Shown here: positions 7,689 to 14,737 of the stretch, in pieces
Numbering within the stretch: the first letter of the stretch is position 1
How the letters are laid out: every line of letters starts with the position of its first letter
Assembly (NCBI GenBank): GCA_052144935.1
Contig: JBKQPR010000219.1
Location: 1-15,520 of the forward strand
DNA from: JOPF133 sp052144935
GTDB lineage: Bacteria; Acidobacteriota; Terriglobia; Bryobacterales; Bryobacteraceae
Direction: 5' to 3'
DNA: 15,520 bases
Made by a program: the position numbers and the translations under genes
The notes under the pieces: model-generated
Database searches by the model: none
Told to the model about the DNA's origin: nothing
Seen by the model: the letters and a program-made list of their open reading frames with translations, nothing else

Positions 7689-7754
7689 CCTCCTGTCTTC
7701 TGCCTCCTGTCTTCTGCCTCCTGTCTTCTGCCTTCTGTCTTCTGCCTTCTGTCT
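7689..7754. repeat. 14-bp pyrimidine-rich minisatellite
   Basis: A tandem array with unit CCTCCTGTCTTCTG at 7689, 7703 and 7717. A variant unit CCTTCTGTCTTCTG follows at 7731, then a partial unit from 7745. Pyrimidines lie almost exclusively on the plus strand. The array ends directly against the hpt stop codon (7755-7757, minus strand), so it forms the immediate 3' UTR of the hpt transcript, where it is purine-rich. Its strand asymmetry makes slippage or triplex formation plausible. Confidence 0.9.
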
Positions 7755-8303
7755 TTAATGCCCCCGGTCCGGCTTCATCACCGCCACATAATGCAAGTTC
7801 CGGTAAAGCTGGTTGTGGTCCAGTCCAAACCCCACCACGAACCGGTCGGGGATCTCGAAGCAGCGGTAACGCACCGGCGGCTGCACGATGCGCCGCGACT
7901 TGCGGTCTAGAAATGTGCACACCGCCAGCGAATTGGGAGCGCGGCCAGAGAGCGTCTGCAGCAGGTAGCGCAGCGTCAGCCCGGTGTCCACGATGTCCTC
8001 CACCATCAGCACGTCGTCGCCTTCGATGGCGTCGTCCAGGTCCTTGGCAATCCGCACCACGCCGGGCGCGCCGCTGCGGTTGGAAAAGCTCGAGATGCCC
8101 AGGAAGTCGATCTTCACCGGCACCTCGATGTGGCGCGCCAGCGCCGTCAGGAAGAACACCGAGCCTTTCAGCACGCCGATCAACTTGACCGTTTTGCCCT
8201 GGTAATCGCGGCTGATTTCGGCGGCCACTTCGCGGATGCGCTGGTCGATCTGTTCCTCCGTGAACAGCACCCGCTCGATGCCTGGAAGCAGCGCCTCGCT
8301 CAT
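7755..8303 (-). CDS. hpt: Hypoxanthine phosphoribosyltransferase
   Basis: A 182-aa cytoplasmic purine-salvage enzyme that converts hypoxanthine (and usually guanine) plus PRPP to IMP (GMP) and pyrophosphate. The PRPP-binding motif is VLMVEDIVDTGLT at 98-110 with the acidic pair E102-D103. The pyrophosphate loop is LKGS at 45-48, and the base-binding segment FVVGFGLD at 155-162 and C-terminal RNLHYVAV complete the family pattern. The length is normal. The start ATG (8303) overlaps the stop of the upstream gene as ATGA, so translation is probably coupled to it. The stop codon abuts a 14-bp minisatellite. It is the last gene of the cluster that begins with the cobalamin riboswitch. Confidence 0.96.
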   Translation of the reverse strand: MSEALLPGIERVLFTEEQIDQRIREVAAEISRDYQGKTVKLIGVLKGSVFFLTALARHIEVPVKIDFLGISSFSNRSGAPGVVRIAKDLDDAIEGDDVLMVEDIVDTGLTLRYLLQTLSGRAPNSLAVCTFLDRKSRRIVQPPVRYRCFEIPDRFVVGFGLDHNQLYRNLHYVAVMKPDRGH

Positions 8304-9253
8304 ACCTGCACCGGACGCTCGGCCAGGCCGTATTTGAAGATCAGGTTCTCAAAATCCTTCTGATAAAACACCTGGATGTTCACCTGCGGATAGAGTTGGC
8401 GCAGCAGCCGCACTTTGCGATTTTTCCTGGTCACCAGGGATTGCTTCATAGTGGTCAATTCCACGTACAGATCGAATTCCGGCAGGTAGAAATCCGGCGT
8501 AAAGGACTCCAGCGCGTTGCCGTTGCGGTCGAGCTGGATGGGGAAGCTGCGCGGCTCGTATTCCCAGGCGATGCGATAAAAGTCCAGCAGGTTGGCGAAC
8601 ATCTCTTCGCTGGGATTGGCAAAGATCTTTTTGCGCAGGGTGATTTTGGCCGGCGGCACGATTCCGAAACGCGCCAGCTTGAGACGCATCTGGAACTGGA
8701 GCTGGGCCTCGGCGGCATGCGACAGGTAGCCGCGCTCGCGCAACCCGGCGCTGGCCACGGCGGCGGCGATCAACTCGGCCATCTGCTCGCTCGAAAGCGA
8801 TTCGGCGTTCAACACCAGGTCGAAAAGATCGGCGGTGGCGCGCGCTTTGCCGAACTTGGCCTTGCGGCTGGCGCGTTCGGCGCCCTCCATTTCCAGCAGC
8901 AGGCGGCGCGCGGCGGGCCGATCCAGGCCGTGATCCAGCATGAGATTGCCGATCCGCACGTTCTCCGGCGCCACCACGTGCGCCCTCAGCATCCCCGCGA
9001 ACTGGCGGGGATCCACTTCGCCGCCCACGGCACAATAGACCATGTGAAGTTCGGTGGCCAAGCGGGCCAGGATCGAAGTGGTCAAGCTGGCGAAGGCCCG
9101 GTCGGGGATGCTGGTTTCGGCGCCAAACTCCTCGCCCGCGAGCACGTGCAGGCGGGCTTGGGTCAGCAATTCGAACCCGAGCCGGTGGGCCGCGAGACGC
9201 GCCACCTCCTCGAAACGGCACCCCGGATGACCCGAAACCGCGATCAGCGCCAT
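8300..9253 (-). CDS. Cytidylate-kinase-like / PD-(D/E)XK-like protein
   Basis: A 317-aa two-part protein of unknown function. Residues 1-165 resemble the cytidylate-kinase-like family. There is an initial beta strand and a loop VSGHPGCRFEEV (6-17) where a P-loop would be, but the usual GSGKS/T lysine is absent, then AAHRLGFELL. Residues 205-305 look like a PD-(D/E)XK nuclease-type fold: NPSEEMFANLLDFYRIAW (helix with an acidic residue), WEYEP, TPDFYLPEFDLYVELTT (D254, E265) and a late strand VNIQVFYQKDF. The usual ExK is ELT, with Lys270 three residues on, so activity is uncertain. The start lies one base after the btuF-like stop, and the end overlaps hpt as ATGA. That tight link suggests a role tied to purine salvage or nucleotide handling, which is inference. 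Confidence 0.75.
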   Translation of the reverse strand: MALIAVSGHPGCRFEEVARLAAHRLGFELLTQARLHVLAGEEFGAETSIPDRAFASLTTSILARLATELHMVYCAVGGEVDPRQFAGMLRAHVVAPENVRIGNLMLDHGLDRPAARRLLLEMEGAERASRKAKFGKARATADLFDLVLNAESLSSEQMAELIAAAVASAGLRERGYLSHAAEAQLQFQMRLKLARFGIVPPAKITLRKKIFANPSEEMFANLLDFYRIAWEYEPRSFPIQLDRNGNALESFTPDFYLPEFDLYVELTTMKQSLVTRKNRKVRLLRQLYPQVNIQVFYQKDFENLIFKYGLAERPVQV

Positions 9254-9254
9254 G

Positions 9255-10604
9255 TCACATGCTCATCATATCGCGCCAGCCGCTGCCGCGATGCCGCGGC
9301 GCGATTTCCGGATGCAGGATCTCGGCCAGAATCTCGAAGGTCTCCACCACGCGCGGCCCCGGCCGGTTGAAGTACTGGTTGCCGTCGGCCAGGTAGACGC
9401 GTCCGGATTGGACCGCGCGCAGGCTTTTCCAATCCGGCCGGCCGGTGAGCCAGTACATCTCCCGTTCGGTGCGCGCGAGGTCGAAGCCGCAGGGGGCGAT
9501 GACGATCACGTCGGGATCGGCCGCCGCCAGTTGCTCCCAGGTCATCCACGGCGAATGGCGGCCGGCTTCACCGAAGAGGTTGATGCCGCCGGCCATTTCG
9601 ATCAGCTCAGGTGTCCAGTTGCCTGCCGCCATGAGCGGCTCGATCCACTCGATGCAGGCCACTCGCGGACGGCGCGCCTCCCCGCCGGGATCGCACGGCC
9701 GTTCCCGCGAGAGGCCGCCAGAATCTGCGCCGGCCGTCGGGGCGGTCCGGCCCGTCGGTCGATCCACGCCGGGATCGCGCAGTCGTTCCTGCGCAGGGCC
9801 GCCGGGCGTTGCGCCGACCAGCGGGGCGGTCCAACCTGCCGGCCGATCCACGCCGGGATCGGGTTGCCGTTCGCGCGGCAATCGGCCGCCAGGGTCTGCA
9901 TCGGCCGGCGAGGCGGTACGGCCCGTCGGCCGGTCCACGCCAGGATCGCGCGGCCGCTCCTGCGGCAATGGGCCGCCAGGATCTGCGCCGGCCCGCGGGG
10001 CGGTCCGTTCGAACAGCCAGTCACCCCCGTGATCGCGCGGCCGTCCCCGCGGCTCGCGGCCGCCGGAATCTTCGCCGGCAACGGGATCGTTTTGCGCGGC
10101 CGTCCAATCGCCCCTGCCGCGTTCCATGCGCGCCTGAAGGCCGGCCACTACCGCTTCACCGCGCTCGGGGATTTCCAAAGCGCGGGCCACCCGGCGGAAA
10201 TCCTCCCAGATCTGCGCCAGCGAATCGGGTTGCAGGGAGACGATGCGCGGATGCCCCTTCATGCCGCGCGAGAGGGCGTCCTCGACATCGCGCAAACTCA
10301 CCGCGCAGACCTCGCACTGGATCTGCGTCACGATGTGGGTCGGCTCCAGCCGCCCAATCACGTCGTCGAACACATCGTAGATGGAGACCGAGGTGCGCGC
10401 CGACTCCTTCACCAGCGCGTCGATTTCGCGGCTGCTGCCATCCACCGGAATGCGCGGCCGTGTGCACACCGGCAGCGCCCTCACCGCTTCGGGATAATCG
10501 CACTCGTGAGAGCGTCCTACCAGGCACGCGGTCATTCCGAGCGCGTCCACGATTTCGGTGGCGCTGGCGATCAGCGAGACGATCCGGGGCATAGTTCGGG
10601 GCAT
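9255..10604 (-). CDS. BtuF-like cobalamin-binding protein with repeat insert
   Basis: A 449-aa relative of the periplasmic B12-binding protein BtuF. The N-lobe (1-165) has PRIVSLIASATEIVDALG, RSHECDYP and TQIQCEVCAVS, signatures of the cobalamin-binding subgroup. The C-lobe (314-449) has RVACIEWIEPLMAAGNWTPE, ADPDVIVIAPCGFD and NQYFNRPGPRVVE. Family members are usually about 300 aa. Here about 140 residues rich in Pro, Gly, Arg and Asp are inserted where the inter-lobe helix lies (residues 170-312), encoded by tandem 84/87-nt units. No signal peptide or lipobox is seen, so the protein may be cytoplasmic. The start is ATG 10604 or 10592; the sequence ATGCCCCG is duplicated there, and both lie inside the upstream gene's 3' end. 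No BtuC or BtuD is in the window. B12 binding is likely by family and context. Confidence 0.88.
   Translation of the reverse strand: MPRTMPRIVSLIASATEIVDALGMTACLVGRSHECDYPEAVRALPVCTRPRIPVDGSSREIDALVKESARTSVSIYDVFDDVIGRLEPTHIVTQIQCEVCAVSLRDVEDALSRGMKGHPRIVSLQPDSLAQIWEDFRRVARALEIPERGEAVVAGLQARMERGRGDWTAAQNDPVAGEDSGGREPRGRPRDHGGDWLFERTAPRAGADPGGPLPQERPRDPGVDRPTGRTASPADADPGGRLPRERQPDPGVDRPAGWTAPLVGATPGGPAQERLRDPGVDRPTGRTAPTAGADSGGLSRERPCDPGGEARRPRVACIEWIEPLMAAGNWTPELIEMAGGINLFGEAGRHSPWMTWEQLAAADPDVIVIAPCGFDLARTEREMYWLTGRPDWKSLRAVQSGRVYLADGNQYFNRPGPRVVETFEILAEILHPEIAPRHRGSGWRDMMSM
9687..10080. repeat. In-frame 84/87-nt tandem repeats inside the btuF-like gene
   Basis: Units begin near GGGATCG or a variant at 9687, 9771, 9855, 9942 and 10029. 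Lengths are 84, 84, 87 and 87 nt, plus a partial unit of about 52 nt. All are multiples of three, so the gene stays open. The encoded unit on the minus strand is roughly RPRDPGVDRPTGRTA followed by a variable part and ADPGG..(P/R)(E/Q)E, 28-29 residues each (188-216, 217-245, 246-273, 274-301). Copies differ by scattered substitutions, so the array is not brand new. No CRISPR-like spacer pattern exists, because the whole unit repeats. Confidence 0.9.
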
Positions 10605-11254
10605 AGCAGGTCCGCGTAAACGAAGCCGCCGATCTCGCGGATTTCGCCGGTCTCAATGGGGATCGGCGCGCGAAACATCGGCCCGGCATAGGCGAAGGTG
10701 TGGAACTCGCCGTTCTCGCCGCAGGGGTCGGCGGAGGGCGGCAGATCGGCCAGCAGGGCGGCGTCGAATTCGCGGCCGGCGAAGCGTGCCTCCAGCGCCT
10801 TCGAATCGATGCAGGACAGGCGCGCGCGCAAGCCCCCGCCGATCATCTCCCGCGCCAGCGCCGGAGTGGGGATTTCCCAAAGCGGGAAGATCGGCCGCAG
10901 CCCCGACCCGGCCAATTGCCTTTCGCGATACTCCCGGACGTCGCGCAGGAAAAGATCGCCGAACGCGATGGTGTCGAAGCCCTCCGCCACGGCGCGGCGG
11001 CAGGCCTCGGCCATGCGAGATTCGTAATCGTCATTGGTGCAGGGCCAAGGCAGCGGGATCTGCCAGACGGACACGCCGGCGGCCTCGGCCTGCGCCTCCA
11101 GCAGCGCGCGGCGGACGCCGTGCATGGCCACCCGCCCGGCCGCATCGTTCAAGGTGGTGAGCAACCCGTTCACTTCCACGCCCTGGCTGCGCAGCACGTG
11201 CAGCGTCCAAGCGCTGTCTTTCCCGGAACTCCAGGCCAGTAGGGTTTTGGGCAT
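10571..11254 (-). CDS. DUF71/COG2102 PP-loop ATPase (B12-salvage type)
   Basis: A 227-aa ATP-binding PP-loop protein of the diphthine-ammonia ligase (Dph6) family. The ATP loop is WSSGKDS at 8-14. Family signatures follow: LPWPCTNDDYESRM, FGDLFLRDVREYRE, FPLWEIPTPALAREMI, and DPCGENGEFHTFAYAGPMF near the C-terminus. Bacteria lack diphthamide. Comparative genomics of this family (de Crécy-Lagard and colleagues) proposed a role for bacterial members in B12 salvage, and this gene's place among B12 genes fits that idea. The reaction is unproven; an ATP-dependent amidation of a corrinoid intermediate is a reasonable guess. ATG 11254 is chosen; a GTG at 11266 is also in frame. Its 3' end overlaps the btuF-like start, and a 101-nt gap separates it from the DUF6580 gene. 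Confidence 0.88.
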   Translation of the reverse strand: MPKTLLAWSSGKDSAWTLHVLRSQGVEVNGLLTTLNDAAGRVAMHGVRRALLEAQAEAAGVSVWQIPLPWPCTNDDYESRMAEACRRAVAEGFDTIAFGDLFLRDVREYRERQLAGSGLRPIFPLWEIPTPALAREMIGGGLRARLSCIDSKALEARFAGREFDAALLADLPPSADPCGENGEFHTFAYAGPMFRAPIPIETGEIREIGGFVYADLLCPELCPGSSR

Positions 11255-11299
11255 GGCGTTGCGCACGACCGCTTGCTACGCGCGCGGCTCAGTATGCCG

Positions 11300-11338
11300 T
11301 CCCTTCGGAGCCGGGCCCCAAGGGCACCCCGTAAGGGA
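11300..11338. repeat. Inverted repeat in the 101-nt intra-cluster gap
   Basis: TCCCTT (11300-11305) and AAGGGA (11333-11338) pair around a GC-rich loop that contains GGGCCC and smaller complementary runs. It sits in the only sizeable gap of the B12 cluster (11255-11355). There is no T-run, so it is not a standard terminator. It may be an RNA-processing hairpin or a small dispersed palindrome. Confidence 0.35.
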
Positions 11339-11355
11339 GCGGTTGGCCGGCCTCC

Positions 11356-11880
11356 TTACGCCACCTGCGCCGCCACGCGCTCCGACCGCACTACCGTCCG
11401 GCTCAGCCAGGCGTGCAGACCGAACAGCACGCCCGAATAGAACAGGTCGGAAGCCATGGTGCGCCAGAAAAACGGCACGCCGGCCGCATAGCAAGCCATC
11501 ACGCCGGCCAGCGTGTGCGGATACATGCTGCTGGCAGTGGCCCAGGCGAAATTGGTCAGCAGGAAGAACTGCACGCTGCCCACCAGCGCCGCCGACCCGA
11601 TCCACACCGGATTCTCGGTTTGCCGCAGGCGGGTCCCGATCCACACATTGATCATGAAGCTCGCATAGACCAGCGGTGTGGCGGCCGAATAGCCGCCCAG
11701 TATCGGATCCGTCAGCGCCATCAGCGCCAGCGGGACCAGGTAGGCCTGCCATCCGCGCAGGCGCGCGCCGGCAAACAGGCTGAGCGCGCCCACCGGCGCG
11801 AAGTTCCAGGCCTGGGTCACACGCACCAGCGCGCCCAGAACGATCAGCCCGATAGCCAGCGGCTTTATGCTCTTCTGCAT
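11356..11880 (-). CDS. DUF6580 putative membrane transport protein
   Basis: A 174-aa integral membrane protein with about five or six hydrophobic helices (roughly residues 6-23, 28-44, 47-63, 66-83, 92-112 and 138-158). Signature stretches are WNFAPVGALSLFAGARL, MALTDPILGGY and SDLFYSGVLFG, which I recognise as the DUF6580 family. In size and helix count it resembles ECF-transporter S components. Lying between adenosyltransferase and B12-salvage genes, it may be the inner-membrane step of corrinoid uptake; this is inference from context. The start ATG 11880 is fixed by AAGGAG seven bases upstream. A longer frame from 11919 would overlap pduO and ignore that site. Confidence 0.82.
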   Translation of the reverse strand: MQKSIKPLAIGLIVLGALVRVTQAWNFAPVGALSLFAGARLRGWQAYLVPLALMALTDPILGGYSAATPLVYASFMINVWIGTRLRQTENPVWIGSAALVGSVQFFLLTNFAWATASSMYPHTLAGVMACYAAGVPFFWRTMASDLFYSGVLFGLHAWLSRTVVRSERVAAQVA

Positions 11881-11886
11881 GGTTTT

Positions 11887-11892
11887 CTCCTT
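11887..11892 (-). promoter_or_regulatory. Shine-Dalgarno that sets the DUF6580 start
   Basis: AAGGAG on the minus strand, spaced six bases (AAAACC) from ATG at 11880. It is one of the best ribosome sites in the window and decides against the upstream in-frame start at 11919. Confidence 0.8.
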
Positions 11893-11896
11893 ACCC

Positions 11897-11918
11897 ATTA
11901 TCCACCAATTATCCACCA
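11897..11918. repeat. Tandem 11-bp repeat across the adenosyltransferase stop
   Basis: ATTATCCACCA occurs twice back to back (11897-11907 and 11908-11918). The adenosyltransferase stop codon (11909-11911, minus strand) lies in the second copy. It is AT-richer than its surroundings and fills most of the 28-nt gap before the DUF6580 gene. Confidence 0.7.
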
Positions 11919-12541
11919 ACCAGGCCCGAGGCGGATTGGTTGGGTTGCCATAAAGTTTCCGGCGCGCCCGCTACGTGGCCGACCCAGCGGCTCCACACGA
12001 ACAGCGCGTCGCTCAAGCGGTTCAGATAGCGCACCGCTTCGGGCGGCACGCTTTCCGTGCGGCCCAGCGTCACGGTAACCCGCTCGGCGCGGCGGCACAC
12101 GGTGCGGCAGATATGCAGCTCGGCGTTGAGCCGGCTGCCGCCCGGCAGCACGAACGAGCGGAGCGGGGGCAGATCGGCGTTCATCAGGTCCATCTCGGCT
12201 TCCAGTTGCGCCACTTCCGCGTCCGTCACGCGCGCCTGCTTGGGGTGCACATCTTCCGGCAGAGTGGCCAGGATGGAGCCGAGATTGAACAGCTCATGCT
12301 CGACGCGCAGCAGGATGGCGGCCAGCGGCGCGAGCGCCGGTTCGGCCGCCGCCAGAGCTTCTGTGGTGACGCGCGCCGCGCCGATGAAGGCATTCAGCTC
12401 GTCCACCGTGCCGTAAGCTTCAATGCGAGCGCCGTCCTTGGGTACGCGCTGCCCACCCGCCAGGCCGGTCTCGCCACCATCGCCCTGGCGGGTGTAAACG
12501 CGGTTGATGGCCAACCGTGGATTTTCGAAAGGCTCGCTCAT
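11909..12541 (-). CDS. Cob(I)alamin adenosyltransferase, PduO type
   Basis: A 210-aa cytoplasmic enzyme that transfers the 5'-deoxyadenosyl group from ATP to cob(I)alamin, giving adenosylcobalamin. Family signatures are complete: the ATP-binding N-terminus TRQGDGGETGLAGG (17-30), AYGTVDELNAFIGA (42-55), FVLPGGS (130-136), CRRAERVTVTL (149-159) and YLNRLSDALFVWSRWV (172-187). The length is typical for PduO-type ATRs. The start ATG 12541 overlaps the TonB receptor stop as ATGA and has AAGGAG five bases upstream, so translation is coupled to the receptor. Placement directly after a riboswitch-led receptor gene supports B12 function. Confidence 0.95.
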   Translation of the reverse strand: MSEPFENPRLAINRVYTRQGDGGETGLAGGQRVPKDGARIEAYGTVDELNAFIGAARVTTEALAAAEPALAPLAAILLRVEHELFNLGSILATLPEDVHPKQARVTDAEVAQLEAEMDLMNADLPPLRSFVLPGGSRLNAELHICRTVCRRAERVTVTLGRTESVPPEAVRYLNRLSDALFVWSRWVGHVAGAPETLWQPNQSASGLVGG

Positions 12542-14733
12542 CGGGTCTCCTTGGCGGGGAGGTGCCATTTCAATCCCGCCACGAAGTTCAGCCGCGGCGA
12601 AGGATAGCCGAAGGCCTCCTCGTAATGGTCGTTGAGCGCGTTGTGCAGATTGCCGTAGGCGGTCACGCCGTGGGCCAACGCCACATTCATATGGATTCCC
12701 AGATTGGCGTATCCGCCGTCCCAGAAAAGCCCGGCGTCGGCGCCATAGGATGGGTCCACGTCGAGCGTGCGCCCGCGAAAAATGCCCGTCACCCCGGCGG
12801 TCACGCGGCCGCGGGTGAATCCGGCCACCAGGCTTCCGGAGTTCGCGGGACGGCGCAGCAGCTCCTGGCCCACCGTGAAGGGCAAGGGCGCCTGGTTGGG
12901 AACGCCATTCAGCGAAAGAATGCTGGTGCTCAGCAGGGTGTACGATCCGCGCACGAAAATCCAGCGCGCGGGGCGCACCGCCGCCGAAAATTCGCCGCCC
13001 TGCGCCTTCGAGTTCGCCAGGTTGGCGGTTTGGTATTGGCTGAGCGCGGTCAGCGATCCTCCCAGGGTCACAATTAGATCGTAATACCGGTTGTAGAACC
13101 AAGTGGCGTCCAACAATACCAGGCCGCCGGCCAGTTTCTGATCCACGCCGGCATCCACGCTGCGGGTGCGCTCGGGAAGCAGATGCGGATTATTGGTGAA
13201 GGCCAGATCGAAGCCCGCGGGCGGCCGTATGCCCGTGCCGGCCGAAGAATGCAGGCGCGTCGAGGGCCGCAAGGCATACCCCGCGGCCACTTTCGGATTG
13301 GCGCTGGTGATCGTATTGGCCGGGAAGAAGGGGCGCGAGTAACCATCCGTGGGGATGGCCGCCGTCTCGATAAACTCGCCGCGCACTCCCGCGGTGATGA
13401 ACAATCGCCCGCCGAACTCCAGGCGGTTCTCCAGGTACAACGCAATATCGTCGCGCGGAATCGGAAAGGTCGAGTTACCGGCGTCGGTGATGTAAGTGTT
13501 CTTCACCTCTTCCCGCGCGAAGCTGACACCCACGGCCGCCACGTAGTGCCTGGTCGCGCTCAGGATGGTGCGGGCATCGCCCTGCCAGCGCAGATCCTTG
13601 TTAAAGCTCCACCCGTAAGGGCTGGCGTATCCGTTGTTGTTGAGGAAGAACGAGCCGGTCACTTCCTCGCGCACGATGGGCGAAAGGTCCATCTCATAGT
13701 GGGCCCAGGCGTCCGTGAAATCGTTCTTGGACCGGCTGATGGTGTCGATCCCGGTGAAATCGTGCTCGGGGTCGGAACCCCAGGGTCCCGGTTCGCCCAC
13801 AGAGTTCGCGTCGAAGTAGCCGCCGAAAGATAGACTTTGCCCCGTGAAGCGCCTGGCGGCGTGCAGCAGGATATCCTCGTTGTGATAGTCGCTGTTGATC
13901 ACCGGACCGTTGTCGTCCACGCGCGAGGCCGAAATCGCCAGCCCCAGGCCCGCCACCGCGCCGGTGCCGGTGATGCCGAAACGGTGCTCCTGGTAGGTGC
14001 CGCCCTCGGCCAGGATATCGAGCTGCGGGGCCGCTTCCGGCTGGCGGGTGACGAAGTTGATCGCGCCGCTATTGGCATAAGGACCGTAGAGGGCCGATTG
14101 CGGCCCGCTCGCCACCTCGATGTGGTCGATCGCCTCGGCCGGAATGTGGGCGAAATCGAATGCGCCGCCGAAGCTGTTCACGGGCACCCCGTCGATTTCC
14201 ACGAGGGTGTAGTCGGAATAACCGCCGCGCTGGAACAGGCTCATCACGCTCCCAGGCGGCCCGCTCTGGTTGAGGGACATGCCCGGCAATTCGCGCAGCA
14301 GGTCGGCAGCGTAGGTTTCGTTGCGCTCGCGCAACTCCTGGCTGGAGATCAGGCCGACGGTGCCGCCCTGCTCGCTGGCGGGTGTGTCGATGGCGGTGCC
14401 CACGACGCGCACGGAATCCACCACCGGGGCGAGTTCCAGCCGCACCGCGATCTCGGCGGCCGGGGCCAGCGATTGGGTTTGGAAGCCCGGCGCGGTCACC
14501 ACCAGGCGGGTCGCCGGGTCTTGGGATACGGCCAGTTGGAAGGCGCCATCCGGCGCGGTCAGGGTTTGCGCTTCCACTCCCACGCGGCTCACCACGGAGA
14601 CCTGGGCGCGGGGAACGGGCGCTCCCGATGGATCGGTGACCTTGCCCTTGACCTCGCTCTTCACGTCGGCGGCCGAAAGGCAGGCGGAAAACACAAGCAG
14701 GCAGGCCGGCAAACCCGCGGTGTAAGCTCGCAT
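12538..14733 (-). CDS. TonB-dependent cobalamin receptor (BtuB-like)
   Basis: A 731-aa outer-membrane receptor. A signal peptide (1-21, ending LSAAD) is followed by a carboxypeptidase-regulatory-like beta-sandwich (27-100, VKGKVTDPSGAPVPRAQVSV), a common acidobacterial add-on. A short segment resembling a TonB box comes next (DSVRVVGTA, 106-114). The plug runs over about 118-232, with ADLLRELPGMSLNQ, LVEIDGVPVNSFGG, and IDHIEVASGPQSALYGP followed by GAINFVTR. The rest is the beta-barrel, ending PSPRLNFVAGLKWHL. The cobalamin riboswitch directly upstream gives the substrate: B12 or related corrinoids. ATG 14733 is set by GGAGGAG six bases upstream; the frame open beyond it (to 15120) runs antisense through the riboswitch and is not coding. 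It is translationally coupled to pduO. Confidence 0.94.
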   Translation of the reverse strand: MRAYTAGLPACLLVFSACLSAADVKSEVKGKVTDPSGAPVPRAQVSVVSRVGVEAQTLTAPDGAFQLAVSQDPATRLVVTAPGFQTQSLAPAAEIAVRLELAPVVDSVRVVGTAIDTPASEQGGTVGLISSQELRERNETYAADLLRELPGMSLNQSGPPGSVMSLFQRGGYSDYTLVEIDGVPVNSFGGAFDFAHIPAEAIDHIEVASGPQSALYGPYANSGAINFVTRQPEAAPQLDILAEGGTYQEHRFGITGTGAVAGLGLAISASRVDDNGPVINSDYHNEDILLHAARRFTGQSLSFGGYFDANSVGEPGPWGSDPEHDFTGIDTISRSKNDFTDAWAHYEMDLSPIVREEVTGSFFLNNNGYASPYGWSFNKDLRWQGDARTILSATRHYVAAVGVSFAREEVKNTYITDAGNSTFPIPRDDIALYLENRLEFGGRLFITAGVRGEFIETAAIPTDGYSRPFFPANTITSANPKVAAGYALRPSTRLHSSAGTGIRPPAGFDLAFTNNPHLLPERTRSVDAGVDQKLAGGLVLLDATWFYNRYYDLIVTLGGSLTALSQYQTANLANSKAQGGEFSAAVRPARWIFVRGSYTLLSTSILSLNGVPNQAPLPFTVGQELLRRPANSGSLVAGFTRGRVTAGVTGIFRGRTLDVDPSYGADAGLFWDGGYANLGIHMNVALAHGVTAYGNLHNALNDHYEEAFGYPSPRLNFVAGLKWHLPAKETR

Positions 14734-14737
14734 GTCA

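Noticed and set aside
9687..10080. CRISPR array
   Set aside because: Whole 84/87-nt units repeat with scattered substitutions and maintain a reading frame; there are no short identical repeats with unique spacers.
9252..10619. 455-codon plus-strand open frame opposite the btuF-like gene
   Set aside because: It stays open because of GC bias and the in-frame repeats, and lacks recognisable domains; the minus strand carries both conserved lobes.
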